Shown piece after piece: positions 27,125-35,873 of a stretch of 64,000 nucleotides of DNA. The notes below the pieces were generated by a model. The model made no database searches. It had not been told where the DNA came from and was given only the letters and a program-made list of their open reading frames with translations. How positions within the stretch are numbered: the first letter of the stretch is position 1; each line of letters starts with the position of its first letter. The translations under genes were made by a program, and so were the position numbers. The stretch comes from Aquihabitans sp. G128. Its GTDB lineage: Bacteria > Actinomycetota > Acidimicrobiia > Acidimicrobiales > Iamiaceae. The DNA lies in NCBI RefSeq assembly GCF_019048865.1, contig NZ_CP077604.1:1488001-1552000 (forward strand). The letters run 5' to 3'.

Positions 27125-29422
27125 CTACCGGTACCAGATCGACTCGATCGTGGCGCCGGGGGCGTACCAGAAGATCCCGTCTCCCCCGCCGGCCGAGAAG
27201 GACCCGGGGACCGCCTGGTGGGGCGCCTTGGTGGCCAGGGTGATCGAGCTCCGGTCCCGGGTGGGGGTCCACCGCGTCCAGAAGTCGGTGGTGCCGTTGG
27301 GCTTGTGCCACACGATGTCGTCTCGCCGGTCGCCGTCGAGGTCGAGCACCACCGGCTCGTAGCTGTCGCTCACGGTGACCGCGGTCGAGCTGAAGGTGCC
27401 GGCGCCGGTGGCGAACCACGAGTAGTCGGCCGCCGTGCCCGGGGCGTACCAGAACACGTCGTCCTGGCGGTCGCCGTTGAAGTCGCCCACCAGCGGCGTG
27501 TACGGGCCGCCGACGGCGATCGCCTTGCTGACGTAGCCGCCCGCTCGGGCGTGGAGCCAGAGCCGATCGGCGCTCGGCCCCGGGCCGTACCAGAAGATGT
27601 CGTCGAGCCCGTTGCCGTCGAAGTCGCCGACGAACGGCTGGTAGGCGCCGCTGACCGTGTCGGCGTGGGCGTCGAAGCCGATCCCGTTCCACGTCCAGAG
27701 CGAGTCGGCCACCGCGCCGGGGCCGTACCAGAACACGTCGTCGCCGCCGTCGCCGTCGAAGTCGCCGATCAGCGGCTGGCGTCCGGCCCCCGGCGAGAGG
27801 GTGACGCTGGTGAAGGTGCCGTCGCCGCGGGAGTACCAGAGGAACGAGCGCCCGGTGGAGCGCTGGTAGAAGAGCAGGTCGTCGCGCCCGTCGCCGTTGA
27901 CGTCGAGCGGGAGCACGTCCTCGTAGGTGCTGCCGATGTTGATCTTGCGGTCGCCGAACTGGCCCGAGCCCCGCCCCTGCCACAGGGCGTCGCCGGCCAC
28001 GCCCGGGGCGTACCAGAGGATGTCGCCCTTGCCGTCGCCGTCGTAGTCGAAGCTGATGGGGCGGTAGGTGCCGCCGACCGACGCGGTGGTGGCCTTGATC
28101 CCGGCCGGGGCCGGCACCGGGTTCGTGGCCGGCGGCGGCGTGACCGGCGTGGTGGCGCAGGAGCCGCGCGACGCCGTGAGGTCGCAGAGGCCCGACGAGG
28201 CCGACCAGGTGATCCCGGAGCCGGCCTGGTTCGACCGCACCCGCTCGTTCTTGCCCAGGAGGCGCTTGCCCGAGATGTCGATGTCGTAGCCGGTGTCGGC
28301 CTTCAGCCAGTGGCGCTCCTCGTAGCCGTTCCGCTTGATCACGTAGAACGGCTTCGACAGCGGCGTGGGGGCGACGGTGGGGGTCCCCCGCCCGTCCGGA
28401 GCCAGCGTCGCCCACCCGGTGGCGCCCTGGATGACGCCCACCGATGGGTTCACGTACCAGCACTCGACGGCCGCGGTGGAGCCGGGGAGGGTGCACGAGC
28501 GCTTCACGGCGCCGCCGGTGGCCGACATGCCCTGCACCAAGCTGACGTTGGCGAAGTACGGGGTCGAGGCGGTCATCTTGGCGTACTCGGCCTGGCACAG
28601 CGAGCAGCTGCGGGTGGAGGAACCGGCCCACCAGGGCCACCACGCGGCGTCGCGGCGCTCCTGGTCGGTGAAGGGCGCGCCGTGGCCCACGACGTTGGTC
28701 GGGGGGCTGCAGTACCGGGCGGCCATGCCGGCGGCGACGTCGCCCGCCACCACCCGGGTGTCCATGCGCTCGATCGCGGTGTAGGGGGCGCCCACGCCGG
28801 CGCTGTCGTACTGCCAGATGCCGATGCCCGGGTGCCAGAACGCCCGGGGGTAGGCGGTGTACGGGTCCCGGAAGGCGTAGAGGGTGCCGTTGGCGGACTG
28901 GTTCGACGTCGTGGCGCTGGTGCCGTTCCACTCGTCGTAGCGCGACAGCGTCATGGGCGCCGGGGCGCTGGACGGCGAGGTGGCGGCCGAGGATTCCTTG
29001 AAGATGGGGGCGACCACGAGGGCCGTGAGCTCGGGACCGGTCAGGCCCGAGCAGCGCGAGGTGGCATCGGTCGCGGCGTTGATGGCCGCCCAGGGCCCGT
29101 CGCCGAAGTACCGCAGCGTGGTGGACGAGGCCGCGCTGGTCCGAGCCGTCGGCGCCTCGCCCGCCGGTGCCGGGGAGGCCACGGGGAGATCGGGGTCCGG
29201 CGCCTCGGTGCCGCCCACGGGCTCGCCGTCGGTGAACCCGGGCGGGAGGTCGGCCGCCCCGGCGAGGCCGGCGTCACCGCCACCCTCCGTGGCGGTCGCC
29301 GTGGTCGTCGGCGCGCTCGACGCCGTCGTCCTGGGTGCTTCCTGCGCGCTCGCCACCGCACCGGTGACGGCCACCGAGGAGGCGATGGTCCACAGGATCA
29401 GGGCGGGGGCGAGTCGGCGCAT
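27125..29422 (-). CDS. Secreted FG-GAP propeller protein with hydrolase-like N-terminal domain
   Basis: A 765-residue exported protein. A signal peptide (residues 1-27, cleavage near VASA-QE) and a Thr/Ala-rich linker precede a Cys-rich domain (about 110-330). In that domain LVVAPIFKESSA and HPGIGIWQYDSAG resemble lysozyme/transglycosylase-like folds. A region of about 100 residues follows, then seven FG-GAP units of 46-47 residues (about 453-765), each with a [D/N]-[F/L]-[D/N]-G-[D/N]-x-x-x-D calcium motif then [F/L]WY; the last is degenerate. Seven units suggest a complete seven-bladed propeller. Probably a cell-surface enzyme or adhesin; the activity is inferred. Confidence 0.8.
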   Translation of the reverse strand: MRRLAPALILWTIASSVAVTGAVASAQEAPRTTASSAPTTTATATEGGGDAGLAGAADLPPGFTDGEPVGGTEAPDPDLPVASPAPAGEAPTARTSAASSTTLRYFGDGPWAAINAATDATSRCSGLTGPELTALVVAPIFKESSAATSPSSAPAPMTLSRYDEWNGTSATTSNQSANGTLYAFRDPYTAYPRAFWHPGIGIWQYDSAGVGAPYTAIERMDTRVVAGDVAAGMAARYCSPPTNVVGHGAPFTDQERRDAAWWPWWAGSSTRSCSLCQAEYAKMTASTPYFANVSLVQGMSATGGAVKRSCTLPGSTAAVECWYVNPSVGVIQGATGWATLAPDGRGTPTVAPTPLSKPFYVIKRNGYEERHWLKADTGYDIDISGKRLLGKNERVRSNQAGSGITWSASSGLCDLTASRGSCATTPVTPPPATNPVPAPAGIKATTASVGGTYRPISFDYDGDGKGDILWYAPGVAGDALWQGRGSGQFGDRKINIGSTYEDVLPLDVNGDGRDDLLFYQRSTGRSFLWYSRGDGTFTSVTLSPGAGRQPLIGDFDGDGGDDVFWYGPGAVADSLWTWNGIGFDAHADTVSGAYQPFVGDFDGNGLDDIFWYGPGPSADRLWLHARAGGYVSKAIAVGGPYTPLVGDFNGDRQDDVFWYAPGTAADYSWFATGAGTFSSTAVTVSDSYEPVVLDLDGDRRDDIVWHKPNGTTDFWTRWTPTRDRSSITLATKAPHQAVPGSFSAGGGDGIFWYAPGATIESIWYR

Positions 29423-29550
29423 GGTTCCTCGGGGTCGGCACCCCGGAGGGGGGCCAGGCTCGATGGTCGGGGACCCCGCCGCCCGAGCCGATCTGGCGGT
29501 CGCACGGAGCGTGCGGGACCAGGTTCGACCGCGAGGGGAAGGGTCCCTGT

Positions 29551-30327
29551 CTATCGGCCACGAACGAGGAGAGTGAACCTTTCACCACGGATGGTGTCCA
29601 GCAGACGCTCCGTCTCGCGCACTTCCGCGTGTTCCCACAGCACCACGCGCGTGAGCTCCGCTCCGCTCCGAACCTGCGCGCTCGGATCCACCACGGATCG
29701 TCCACCTGACGACGCCAGGTTGGCTTCCAGGTAGTCGCTCGGGGTGCCGCAATCGACGAACTCCAGGTCTGCTTCCACGAGGTCGAGGCGCCCTGCAGCG
29801 GCCTCGGCGCGCCAGCTGACCTCGTACAGGCCCGAGGGCTCAGGGGCCAGTCCGGCGACCACCCGCCAGGGCAGCAGCGCCACCCCGCAGTAGCGGGCGG
29901 AGCCGAAGTCGCCGCGGGCCTCGTCGGTCACGCAGAGCAGTCGGACCCGCTCCCGATCCCAGCCGTCGACGAACGGCTCGAGGTCGAGGCCCGGCCCGAA
30001 CCACCCGTCGGCGTTGGTGGCGAGGACGTCGCGCCCGTCGACCCACGGGCGCAGGGCCCCGAGCGCCCCCGCCGTGCCCAGCGCCACCGTGCGCTCGAAG
30101 GACCGGTGCACCGAGGCGGGCAGGTGGGCGTCGAGCTGCTGGGCGCCGTGGTGCAGGTTGGCGGCGATGGCGTCGGGGGCCACCACCGGGTCGAGGCGGT
30201 CGAGCGCGTGGTCCACCAGCGCTCGACCGCCGACCGGGCACAGCGGCTTGGGACGGAACCGCGTGAGCGGGGCGAGGCGGCGCCCCGCCCCCGCTGCCAG
30301 CACCACGCCTGCGAGGTCTGCGCCCAT
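29551..30327 (-). CDS. Sugar-phosphate nucleotidyltransferase
   Basis: A 258-residue NTP transferase. GVVLAAGAGRRLAPLTRFRPKPLCPVGG is the nucleotide-binding signature split across the first strand, LGTAGALGAL the second motif, and ATNADGWF the metal-binding region. After about residue 190 a short hexapeptide-like segment (SVVDPSAQVRSGAELTRVVLWEHAEV) suggests a truncated left-handed beta helix. Likely a mannose-1-phosphate guanylyltransferase or MurNAc-phosphate uridylyltransferase type; substrate not determined. ATG has a GGGGAG Shine-Dalgarno. Confidence 0.85.
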   Translation of the reverse strand: MGADLAGVVLAAGAGRRLAPLTRFRPKPLCPVGGRALVDHALDRLDPVVAPDAIAANLHHGAQQLDAHLPASVHRSFERTVALGTAGALGALRPWVDGRDVLATNADGWFGPGLDLEPFVDGWDRERVRLLCVTDEARGDFGSARYCGVALLPWRVVAGLAPEPSGLYEVSWRAEAAAGRLDLVEADLEFVDCGTPSDYLEANLASSGGRSVVDPSAQVRSGAELTRVVLWEHAEVRETERLLDTIRGERFTLLVRGR

Positions 30328-30434
30328 GTGCTCCCCGGTCGCTGCACGGTGCCCGCCCCGGCGGGCCGGCCGGGCCAGTCTCGCGTCCCGGTGGACGGCG
30401 GCCGGGCTCGCGGGGGCACCGCTAGCCTCTCACC

Positions 30435-31376
30435 ATGTCCGGCCGGTACGCGTTCTCCCTCCCCGACCCCCGCCAGCGCGACGGCTGGTTCCGCGTCAGG
30501 TCCATCGACGTGACCACCACCGCCCTGATCGTCGGGCTGGGCCTGATCTCGATGCTGGTCTACGCCGCCGACCCCGCCACCTTGTTCAAGGGGGCGTTCC
30601 AGACCGACCTGGTGCGCGACGGCGAGCTCTGGCGGCTGGCCACCTGGCCGCTGGCCAACCCGCCGCTGAGCATCTGGGTGCTGGTCGGCCTGGCGGTGTT
30701 CTGGTTCCTGGGCCACGTCGTCGAGGACCAGGTCGGCCGCAAGCCCTTCACCGCCCTGATCGCCGCCATGGCGGTCATCCCGGCCGTGCTCGTCACGCTC
30801 CTCGGGGTCGTCAACGAGAACAGCGCGAGCGTCGGCAAGTGGTCCGCCTTCAGCTACGGCACCTCGCTGCTCACGCTCGGCCTCATCACGATCTTCGGGA
30901 TCGACAACCCCAACGCCAAGTTCTTCTTCGGCATCCCGGCCTGGGTGATCGCCGCCGCCTACGTGGCCATCGAGGTGCTCGGGCTGCTCGGCAACCGGGC
31001 CTACGCCCAGATCGTCCTGCTCCTCCTGGTCATCGCCGTCGGCGTCATCGGCGCCCGCCAGCGGGGCCTGTGCGAGGTGGCCAGCTTCATCCCCCGGGTC
31101 CGGGCCCTCGGCGGCCCACCCCCGTCGCCCTACGGCCAGGTCGGCAGCTCCCGGCCCAAGCGGCCCAAGGCGCGGCGCCCGGGTCGGGGCCGCAGCCGGT
31201 CCGAGGGTGCCGTCGTCGCCGGGCCGTGGAACGCGCCCACGGGTGGCCCCACGCCCCTGGAGCAGGCCGAGCTCGACGTCCTGCTCGACCGCATCAGCGC
31301 CGGCGGGATCGACTCGCTCACCAAGGCCGAGAAGGCCCGGCTCAACGACCTCAGCAAGCGGATGCGCGGGTCCTGA
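30435..31376 (+). CDS. Rhomboid-like membrane protein lacking catalytic residues
   Basis: A 313-residue protein with about six transmembrane helices in a rhomboid arrangement: GELWRLATWPLANPP matches the rhomboid L1/TM2 entry and FWFLGHVVEDQVGRKPF the next helix. However, the GxSG serine is absent (FSYGTS occupies that place) and there is no TM6 His, so it should be proteolytically inactive. A basic linker leads to a C-terminal DUF6576-like motif (LDVLLDRISAGGIDSLTKAE). ATG 30435 follows TAGCCT by six bases. Confidence 0.75.
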   Translation: MSGRYAFSLPDPRQRDGWFRVRSIDVTTTALIVGLGLISMLVYAADPATLFKGAFQTDLVRDGELWRLATWPLANPPLSIWVLVGLAVFWFLGHVVEDQVGRKPFTALIAAMAVIPAVLVTLLGVVNENSASVGKWSAFSYGTSLLTLGLITIFGIDNPNAKFFFGIPAWVIAAAYVAIEVLGLLGNRAYAQIVLLLLVIAVGVIGARQRGLCEVASFIPRVRALGGPPPSPYGQVGSSRPKRPKARRPGRGRSRSEGAVVAGPWNAPTGGPTPLEQAELDVLLDRISAGGIDSLTKAEKARLNDLSKRMRGS

Positions 31377-31443
31377 TCCCCGACCGGAGGCGGGCCGCCC
31401 GCCGCTGACGGACCGTCAGGTCACCCGTGCCACACTGGGCGCC

Positions 31444-31905
31444 ATGACCACCGTTATCCAAGGCATCGCCGGCCTGAAGGACCTCGTCGGCACCCATCTC
31501 GGCTACTCCGACTACCTGGAGATCACCCAGGAGCGGGTGAACACGTTCGCGGAGGCCACCGGCGACCACCAGTGGATCCACGTCGACCCGGAGCGGGCCA
31601 AGGCCGAGAGCCCCTTCGGCGGGCCGATCGCCCACGGCTACCTGACCCTCTCGCTCGGTCCGGTCCTGGCGCCGCAGATCATGCGGGTCGAGGGCATCAA
31701 GATGGGCGTCAACTACGGCGCCGGCAAGGTCCGCTTCCCCTCCCCCGTGCCGGTGGGCGCCAAGCTCCGCCTCGGTGCCGAGCTCACCAACGTCGAGGAC
31801 ATCGGCGGCGGCGGTGCCCAGGTGTACATGACCTTCACCTTCGAGTGCGAGGGCGCCCCCAAGCCCTCCTGCGTCAGCGAGATCATCTTCCGCTACTACG
31901 AGTGA
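31444..31905 (+). CDS. MaoC family enoyl-CoA hydratase
   Basis: A 153-residue single hot-dog-fold hydratase. The catalytic Asp/His motif is FAEATGDHQWIHVD, followed by GGPIAHGYLTLSL, as in (R)-specific enoyl-CoA hydratases. The beta strands VNYGAGKVRFPSPVPVG and FTFECEG complete the fold. Probably part of fatty acid turnover with the nearby acyl-CoA ligases. ATG 31444 follows CACACT by seven bases. Confidence 0.92.
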   Translation: MTTVIQGIAGLKDLVGTHLGYSDYLEITQERVNTFAEATGDHQWIHVDPERAKAESPFGGPIAHGYLTLSLGPVLAPQIMRVEGIKMGVNYGAGKVRFPSPVPVGAKLRLGAELTNVEDIGGGGAQVYMTFTFECEGAPKPSCVSEIIFRYYE

Positions 31906-31959
31906 GGCCCCTGCGGGCGGCCGCCATCGCCGGGTCGACCGGTGGTGGCGGCCCGCTCG

Positions 31960-32745
31960 CTAGCTGACGGCGACGTCGAACAGCTGGCCGACGAGGTAGG
32001 CCACGAGCAGGGCGGCGGCCCCGCCGAGCAGCACCCGCAGCGCGGGGCGCAGGACCGGAGCGCCGCCGAGGCGAGCGCCCACCGCTCCCAAGCCGGCCAG
32101 GCCCACGAGGGCCGCCCCCACCACCGCCGCGATGCGGGCGGACCCGCCCACCGCCAGCACCACCAGGAGCGGCACCAGCGCGCCGATGGTGAAGCTCACC
32201 GCCGACGTGATCGCCGCCTCGAGCGGTCGGGCCAGGTCCTCCGGGTCGAGCCCGAGCTCGTCGCGAGCGTGGGCGGTGAGGGCGTCGTGGTCGGTGAGGG
32301 CTTCGGCCACGGTTCGAGCCAGGTCCTTGGGCAGGCCACGTCGCTCGTAGATGGTGCTGAGCTCGGCCAGCTCGGCGCGCGGCATGGTCAGCAGCTCCTC
32401 GGCCTCCACCTCGAGGTCGGCACGCTCGGCGTCGCGCTGGGAGGACACCGAGCTGTACTCGCCGATGGCCATCGAACCAGCGCCGGCCACGATGGACGCC
32501 ACCCCGGTGGCGAGCAGGACCGGTCGCCCGGCCGAGGCCGAGGCCACGCCGACGAGGAGGCTGGCGGTGGAGAGGAGGCCGTCGTTGGCGCCCAGCACGC
32601 CGGCGCGCAGCCAGGAGGCCCGGTGGCCGACGTGCTCCTCGTGGTGGCGCACCCCCAGCTTGCGGCTGCCGCTCGGCGGCCGGGCCCGGAAGCGCGAGGC
32701 GGGGGCCGCAGCGGTGCTCGGGTCAGCGGTCGTCGGCGCGTCCAT
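31960..32745 (-). CDS. VIT1/CCC1 family Fe2+/Mn2+ transporter
   Basis: A 261-residue membrane protein. RAGVLGANDGLLSTASLLVGV is the family signature first helix, and SMAIGEYSSVSSQRDAERADLEVE continues into the cytoplasmic metal-binding region. Five transmembrane helices are visible in all. It probably exports or stores iron or manganese. GTG/ATG choice: ATG 32745 follows CACGAT by six bases. It is convergent with the MaoC gene over a GC-rich hairpin at about 31915-31955. Confidence 0.92.
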   Translation of the reverse strand: MDAPTTADPSTAAAPASRFRARPPSGSRKLGVRHHEEHVGHRASWLRAGVLGANDGLLSTASLLVGVASASAGRPVLLATGVASIVAGAGSMAIGEYSSVSSQRDAERADLEVEAEELLTMPRAELAELSTIYERRGLPKDLARTVAEALTDHDALTAHARDELGLDPEDLARPLEAAITSAVSFTIGALVPLLVVLAVGGSARIAAVVGAALVGLAGLGAVGARLGGAPVLRPALRVLLGGAAALLVAYLVGQLFDVAVS

Positions 32746-32914
32746 CCCCCCATCGTGGGGCCTCGAGCACCGGTTCGCACCCGCTGACGGCGAAGATCAG
32801 GCTCCCTGGTGGCCGTCGCGTCAGGCGACGTTGGCGCGCAGGCGTCAAGGAGCCTGAACGGAGCGGCCGGGCGGGTTTCCGGGCCGAGCGGGCCCACCGC
32901 TACCGTCGCGCCCA

Positions 32915-34489
32915 GTGGGCAGCTGGAACCTGGGGACCCTGTTCGAGATGGTCGCCGACGTCGTGGGCGACCGGGAGGCCGTCGTGGCCGACGGGACCCG
33001 GCTCCGCTACGCCCAGCTCGACGAGCGGGCGAACCAGCTCGCCCATGCGCTTCGCGACCTGGGGGTCGGGCCGGGCGACCACGTCGGGCTCCTCCTGCGC
33101 AACGGCCCCGAGTACCTCGAGGCGATGTTGGCCGCCTTCAAGCTCCGGGCGATCTCGGTGAACCTGAACACGCGCTACACCGCGGATGAGCTGCGCTACC
33201 TGCTGGCCGATGCCCTGCCGGTGGTCGTCATCCACGAGCCCGACCTGGCCGAGCGGCTCGGCGTGGCCACCGCCGAGCTCGGCCTCGATGCCCGCCTCCT
33301 CCCCCGCGGCAGCGACTACGAAGCTGCGCTCGCCGCTGCGCCGAGCCACCGCCCGGACGTCGTCCGCAGCGGCGACGACCGCTACGTGCTCTACACGGGG
33401 GGCACCACGGGGCTCCCCAAGGGCGTCGTGTGGCGCCACGAGGACCTGCTGTTCGCCGCGCTCGGCGGCGGGAGCTCCGGGGGCGACCCGGCGGACACCC
33501 CGTCTGACGTCGCCGAGCACGCGCGCCACGGCCGCTCGCGGTGCCTGCCGGCATCGCCGTTCACCCACGGGACCGCCCAGTGGATGGCCCTGACCACCCT
33601 GCTCGGCGGCGGCACCGTGCTCGTCGACGGCGGGCCGGCGTTCGCCGCCGACCGCCTCTGGACCTTCGCCGAGCAGGAGGGCGCCACGCTCCTGGCCATC
33701 GTCGGTGACGCGTTCGGGCGCCCGCTCGCCGACGCGCTGCGCGCCGAGCCGGATCGGTGGCAGCTCGACGAGCTCCTGGTGATCCTCTCGGGCGGCGCCG
33801 TGCTCTCGCCGGGGACCCGGCGGGAGCTGCTCGAGCAGCTCCCGTGGGCGGTCGTCGTCGACGGCTACGGCACCTCCGAGACGGGCGGGCAGGGCCAGAT
33901 GCCGTCGTGGGCCGGGCAGGTGGCGACCTCGCTGCCCCGCTTCCACGTCGACGAGAACACGGCGGTGCTCGACGACGCCGGCCGGCCGGCCCCGCCCGGG
34001 AGCGGGCTCATCGGCCGCCTGGCCCGGCGGGGACGCATCCCCCTCGGCTACCACGGCGACCCGGCCGGCAGCGCCGAGACCTTCACCGAGCTCCACGGCC
34101 AGCGCTGGGCGGTGCCCGGCGACCTGGCCCGGGTCGAGGCCGACGGGTCGATCACGCTCCTCGGGCGAGGGTCGTCGTCCATCAACACCGGCGGGGAGAA
34201 GGTGTTCCCGGAGGAGGTCGAGATCGTGCTGAAGGACCACGCCGCCGTCTTCGACGCCGTGGTCGTCGGCGTGCCCGACGACCGCTTCGGCGAGCGGGTG
34301 GCTGCAGTGGTCCAGGGGCGGCCCGGCGTGGCCCTCGACCCGGACGACCTCGACCGCCACTGCCGCGGCCACCTGGCGCCGTTCAAGGTGCCGAGGCGGC
34401 TGGTGGTGGTCGACGAGCTCGCCCGCCGACCCTCGGGCAAGGCGGACCTCGCGTGGGCCCGCGAACAGGTCCAGGGACCGCCGGGCTAG
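32915..34489 (+). CDS. Acyl-CoA synthetase (AMP-forming)
   Basis: A 524-residue ANL-superfamily ligase activating fatty or other carboxylic acids with ATP and CoA. The P-loop is YTGGTTGLPKGVVWRHED; YGTSETGG, AVPGDLARV (hinge Asp), the A8 loop TINTGGEK variant SINTGGEKVFPEEVE, and the C-terminal catalytic Lys in RRPSGKADL are all present. GTG 32915 is eight bases after TACCGT. Related to the ligase at 35874. Its stop shares the palindrome CTAG with the convergent gene. Confidence 0.92.
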   Translation: MGSWNLGTLFEMVADVVGDREAVVADGTRLRYAQLDERANQLAHALRDLGVGPGDHVGLLLRNGPEYLEAMLAAFKLRAISVNLNTRYTADELRYLLADALPVVVIHEPDLAERLGVATAELGLDARLLPRGSDYEAALAAAPSHRPDVVRSGDDRYVLYTGGTTGLPKGVVWRHEDLLFAALGGGSSGGDPADTPSDVAEHARHGRSRCLPASPFTHGTAQWMALTTLLGGGTVLVDGGPAFAADRLWTFAEQEGATLLAIVGDAFGRPLADALRAEPDRWQLDELLVILSGGAVLSPGTRRELLEQLPWAVVVDGYGTSETGGQGQMPSWAGQVATSLPRFHVDENTAVLDDAGRPAPPGSGLIGRLARRGRIPLGYHGDPAGSAETFTELHGQRWAVPGDLARVEADGSITLLGRGSSSINTGGEKVFPEEVEIVLKDHAAVFDAVVVGVPDDRFGERVAAVVQGRPGVALDPDDLDRHCRGHLAPFKVPRRLVVVDELARRPSGKADLAWAREQVQGPPG

Positions 34490-35706
34490 CTCCCCAGCGG
34501 CTTCGTCCGGGCGGCTTCGACGACGCACGTCAGGTCGTGGTCGGCGTCGGCCCAGCCCGTGCGGGTGGGGTACTCGACGTGGGTCCTCGACCCCTTGGTC
34601 GCGTGGGCAGCCAGCTCGTCCGCGCAGCGCTCCCGGCCGATGGCCTTCAGGCGGTCGGGTCCGGGGTACGGGCTGTCGGCATCGTGGTCGACGGAGACGA
34701 CCTGCACGACCTCGAACTCGTGCTCGCTGCCGCAGCTCGTGGAGCGCCCACCGACCTCCACCCGCTCGTCGGCGTCGTTGCCCTTCCCGGCCCCAGTGCG
34801 CTCCCAGCAGGTGTCGACGTCCTTGGCCGGCCGCTCCCAGCCGTTGTCCGCGATCAGCTGCACGCGCTGGTAGCCCCAGCGCAGCTCCTGCACCGACCGC
34901 AACCCGCCCAGGCCGACCGGCGCCTGCGCCGCAGGAGCCGAGCGGACCACCGTCCAGATGGCGCCGCCCAGCACGACGGCGCCGACGAGCCCCACGACGA
35001 GCGCACCGACCGCGATCGCCAACCCCGAACGCTGGTCGGGGTGGGTGGTGATGCGGTAGCGAGCTCGGTTGGCGGACCAGATGGCCACCACCAGCATCGC
35101 GGCGACGAGGATCCAGCCGACCAGCACCACCGCGGCGTTGGCGATGTTGTCGACGACCACCGCGGCGACGAGCGCCACCACGAGCGCGACGAGCGCGGGG
35201 CGGATGGCCGGGTCGAGGCGTCGGGGCGTGGCCGAGGCGATGGCTCGACGGCGCGACGGGCCGTTGCCGAGGGCGCTGGCCTCGCCGATGGCGAGCGTCG
35301 CGGCGTAGAAGCCGGGCGGAGCAGCCGGGCGGTCCCCTGCGGCATCCCCGTCGACGGCCGCCGCCGCCGGTGCGGGCTCCGATGGGGTGCTCGCCGCGCC
35401 CTCGGTCGGGGCCACGGCGACGGCCCCCGTCGCCCAGGGGGCGCCCCCGATGGCGCGCTCGCCGCCCTCGGACCCCGTGCCCCCGCCGCCGGCCGGCGAC
35501 TCGCCGACCGGTGGCTCGCCGGACGTCGCCTCGACGCTCGGCGTCGGATCGGGCGCCTCGGCGGCCAACGCCGCTCGCAGCTCCTCCTCCTGGGCCGAGC
35601 TGAGGTCGGCCCCGGCCCACGCGGCGTCGATCGACAACAGGGCGCACCGCTCCAGGACCGCCGATGGCGGCACCCCGAGGTCCTTCGCCAGATCCGCGAC
35701 GTTCAT
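34486..35706 (-). CDS. Septum-formation-type membrane protein with IF2-N-like head
   Basis: A 406-residue protein. Residues 1-50 (MNVADLAKDLGVPPSAVLE ... LSSAQEEELRAAL) resemble the IF2 N-terminal module seen in infB here. A Pro/Ala/Glu linker (50-150) follows, then three transmembrane helices (about 165-260). The C-terminal domain, with Cys pairs and CGSEHEFEVVQVV, resembles the septum-formation family domain of actinobacteria. Its role is unproven. ATG 35706 has a clear GGAGGGG Shine-Dalgarno and begins the head module, which decides the start over an upstream in-frame ATG. Confidence 0.75.
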   Translation of the reverse strand: MNVADLAKDLGVPPSAVLERCALLSIDAAWAGADLSSAQEEELRAALAAEAPDPTPSVEATSGEPPVGESPAGGGGTGSEGGERAIGGAPWATGAVAVAPTEGAASTPSEPAPAAAAVDGDAAGDRPAAPPGFYAATLAIGEASALGNGPSRRRAIASATPRRLDPAIRPALVALVVALVAAVVVDNIANAAVVLVGWILVAAMLVVAIWSANRARYRITTHPDQRSGLAIAVGALVVGLVGAVVLGGAIWTVVRSAPAAQAPVGLGGLRSVQELRWGYQRVQLIADNGWERPAKDVDTCWERTGAGKGNDADERVEVGGRSTSCGSEHEFEVVQVVSVDHDADSPYPGPDRLKAIGRERCADELAAHATKGSRTHVEYPTRTGWADADHDLTCVVEAARTKPLGS

Positions 35707-35873
35707 CGATCCCCTCCCCAAACACCCAGCCCGAGCCCCGCCGGGGCGGGACGGCACGAGTGTAGGTGTCGAGCCGACGCCGCTCAGGCCTCCTGCGGGC
35801 CGAGCGGCTCCGCCCGGCCGCGACCTCGGGCGCTAACGTCCTGACGCCCCGTCAGATCTCCAAGGAGCGGCCC

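Noticed and set aside
29423..29550. Possible riboswitch before the secreted propeller protein
   Set aside because: I looked for c-di-AMP (ydaO) and similar conserved boxes because such elements precede cell-wall hydrolases; only a short GC hairpin is present.
27218..29734. An 838-codon plus-strand open frame opposite the FG-GAP gene
   Set aside because: Antisense shadow; the minus-strand product has a signal peptide and clear repeats, this one none.
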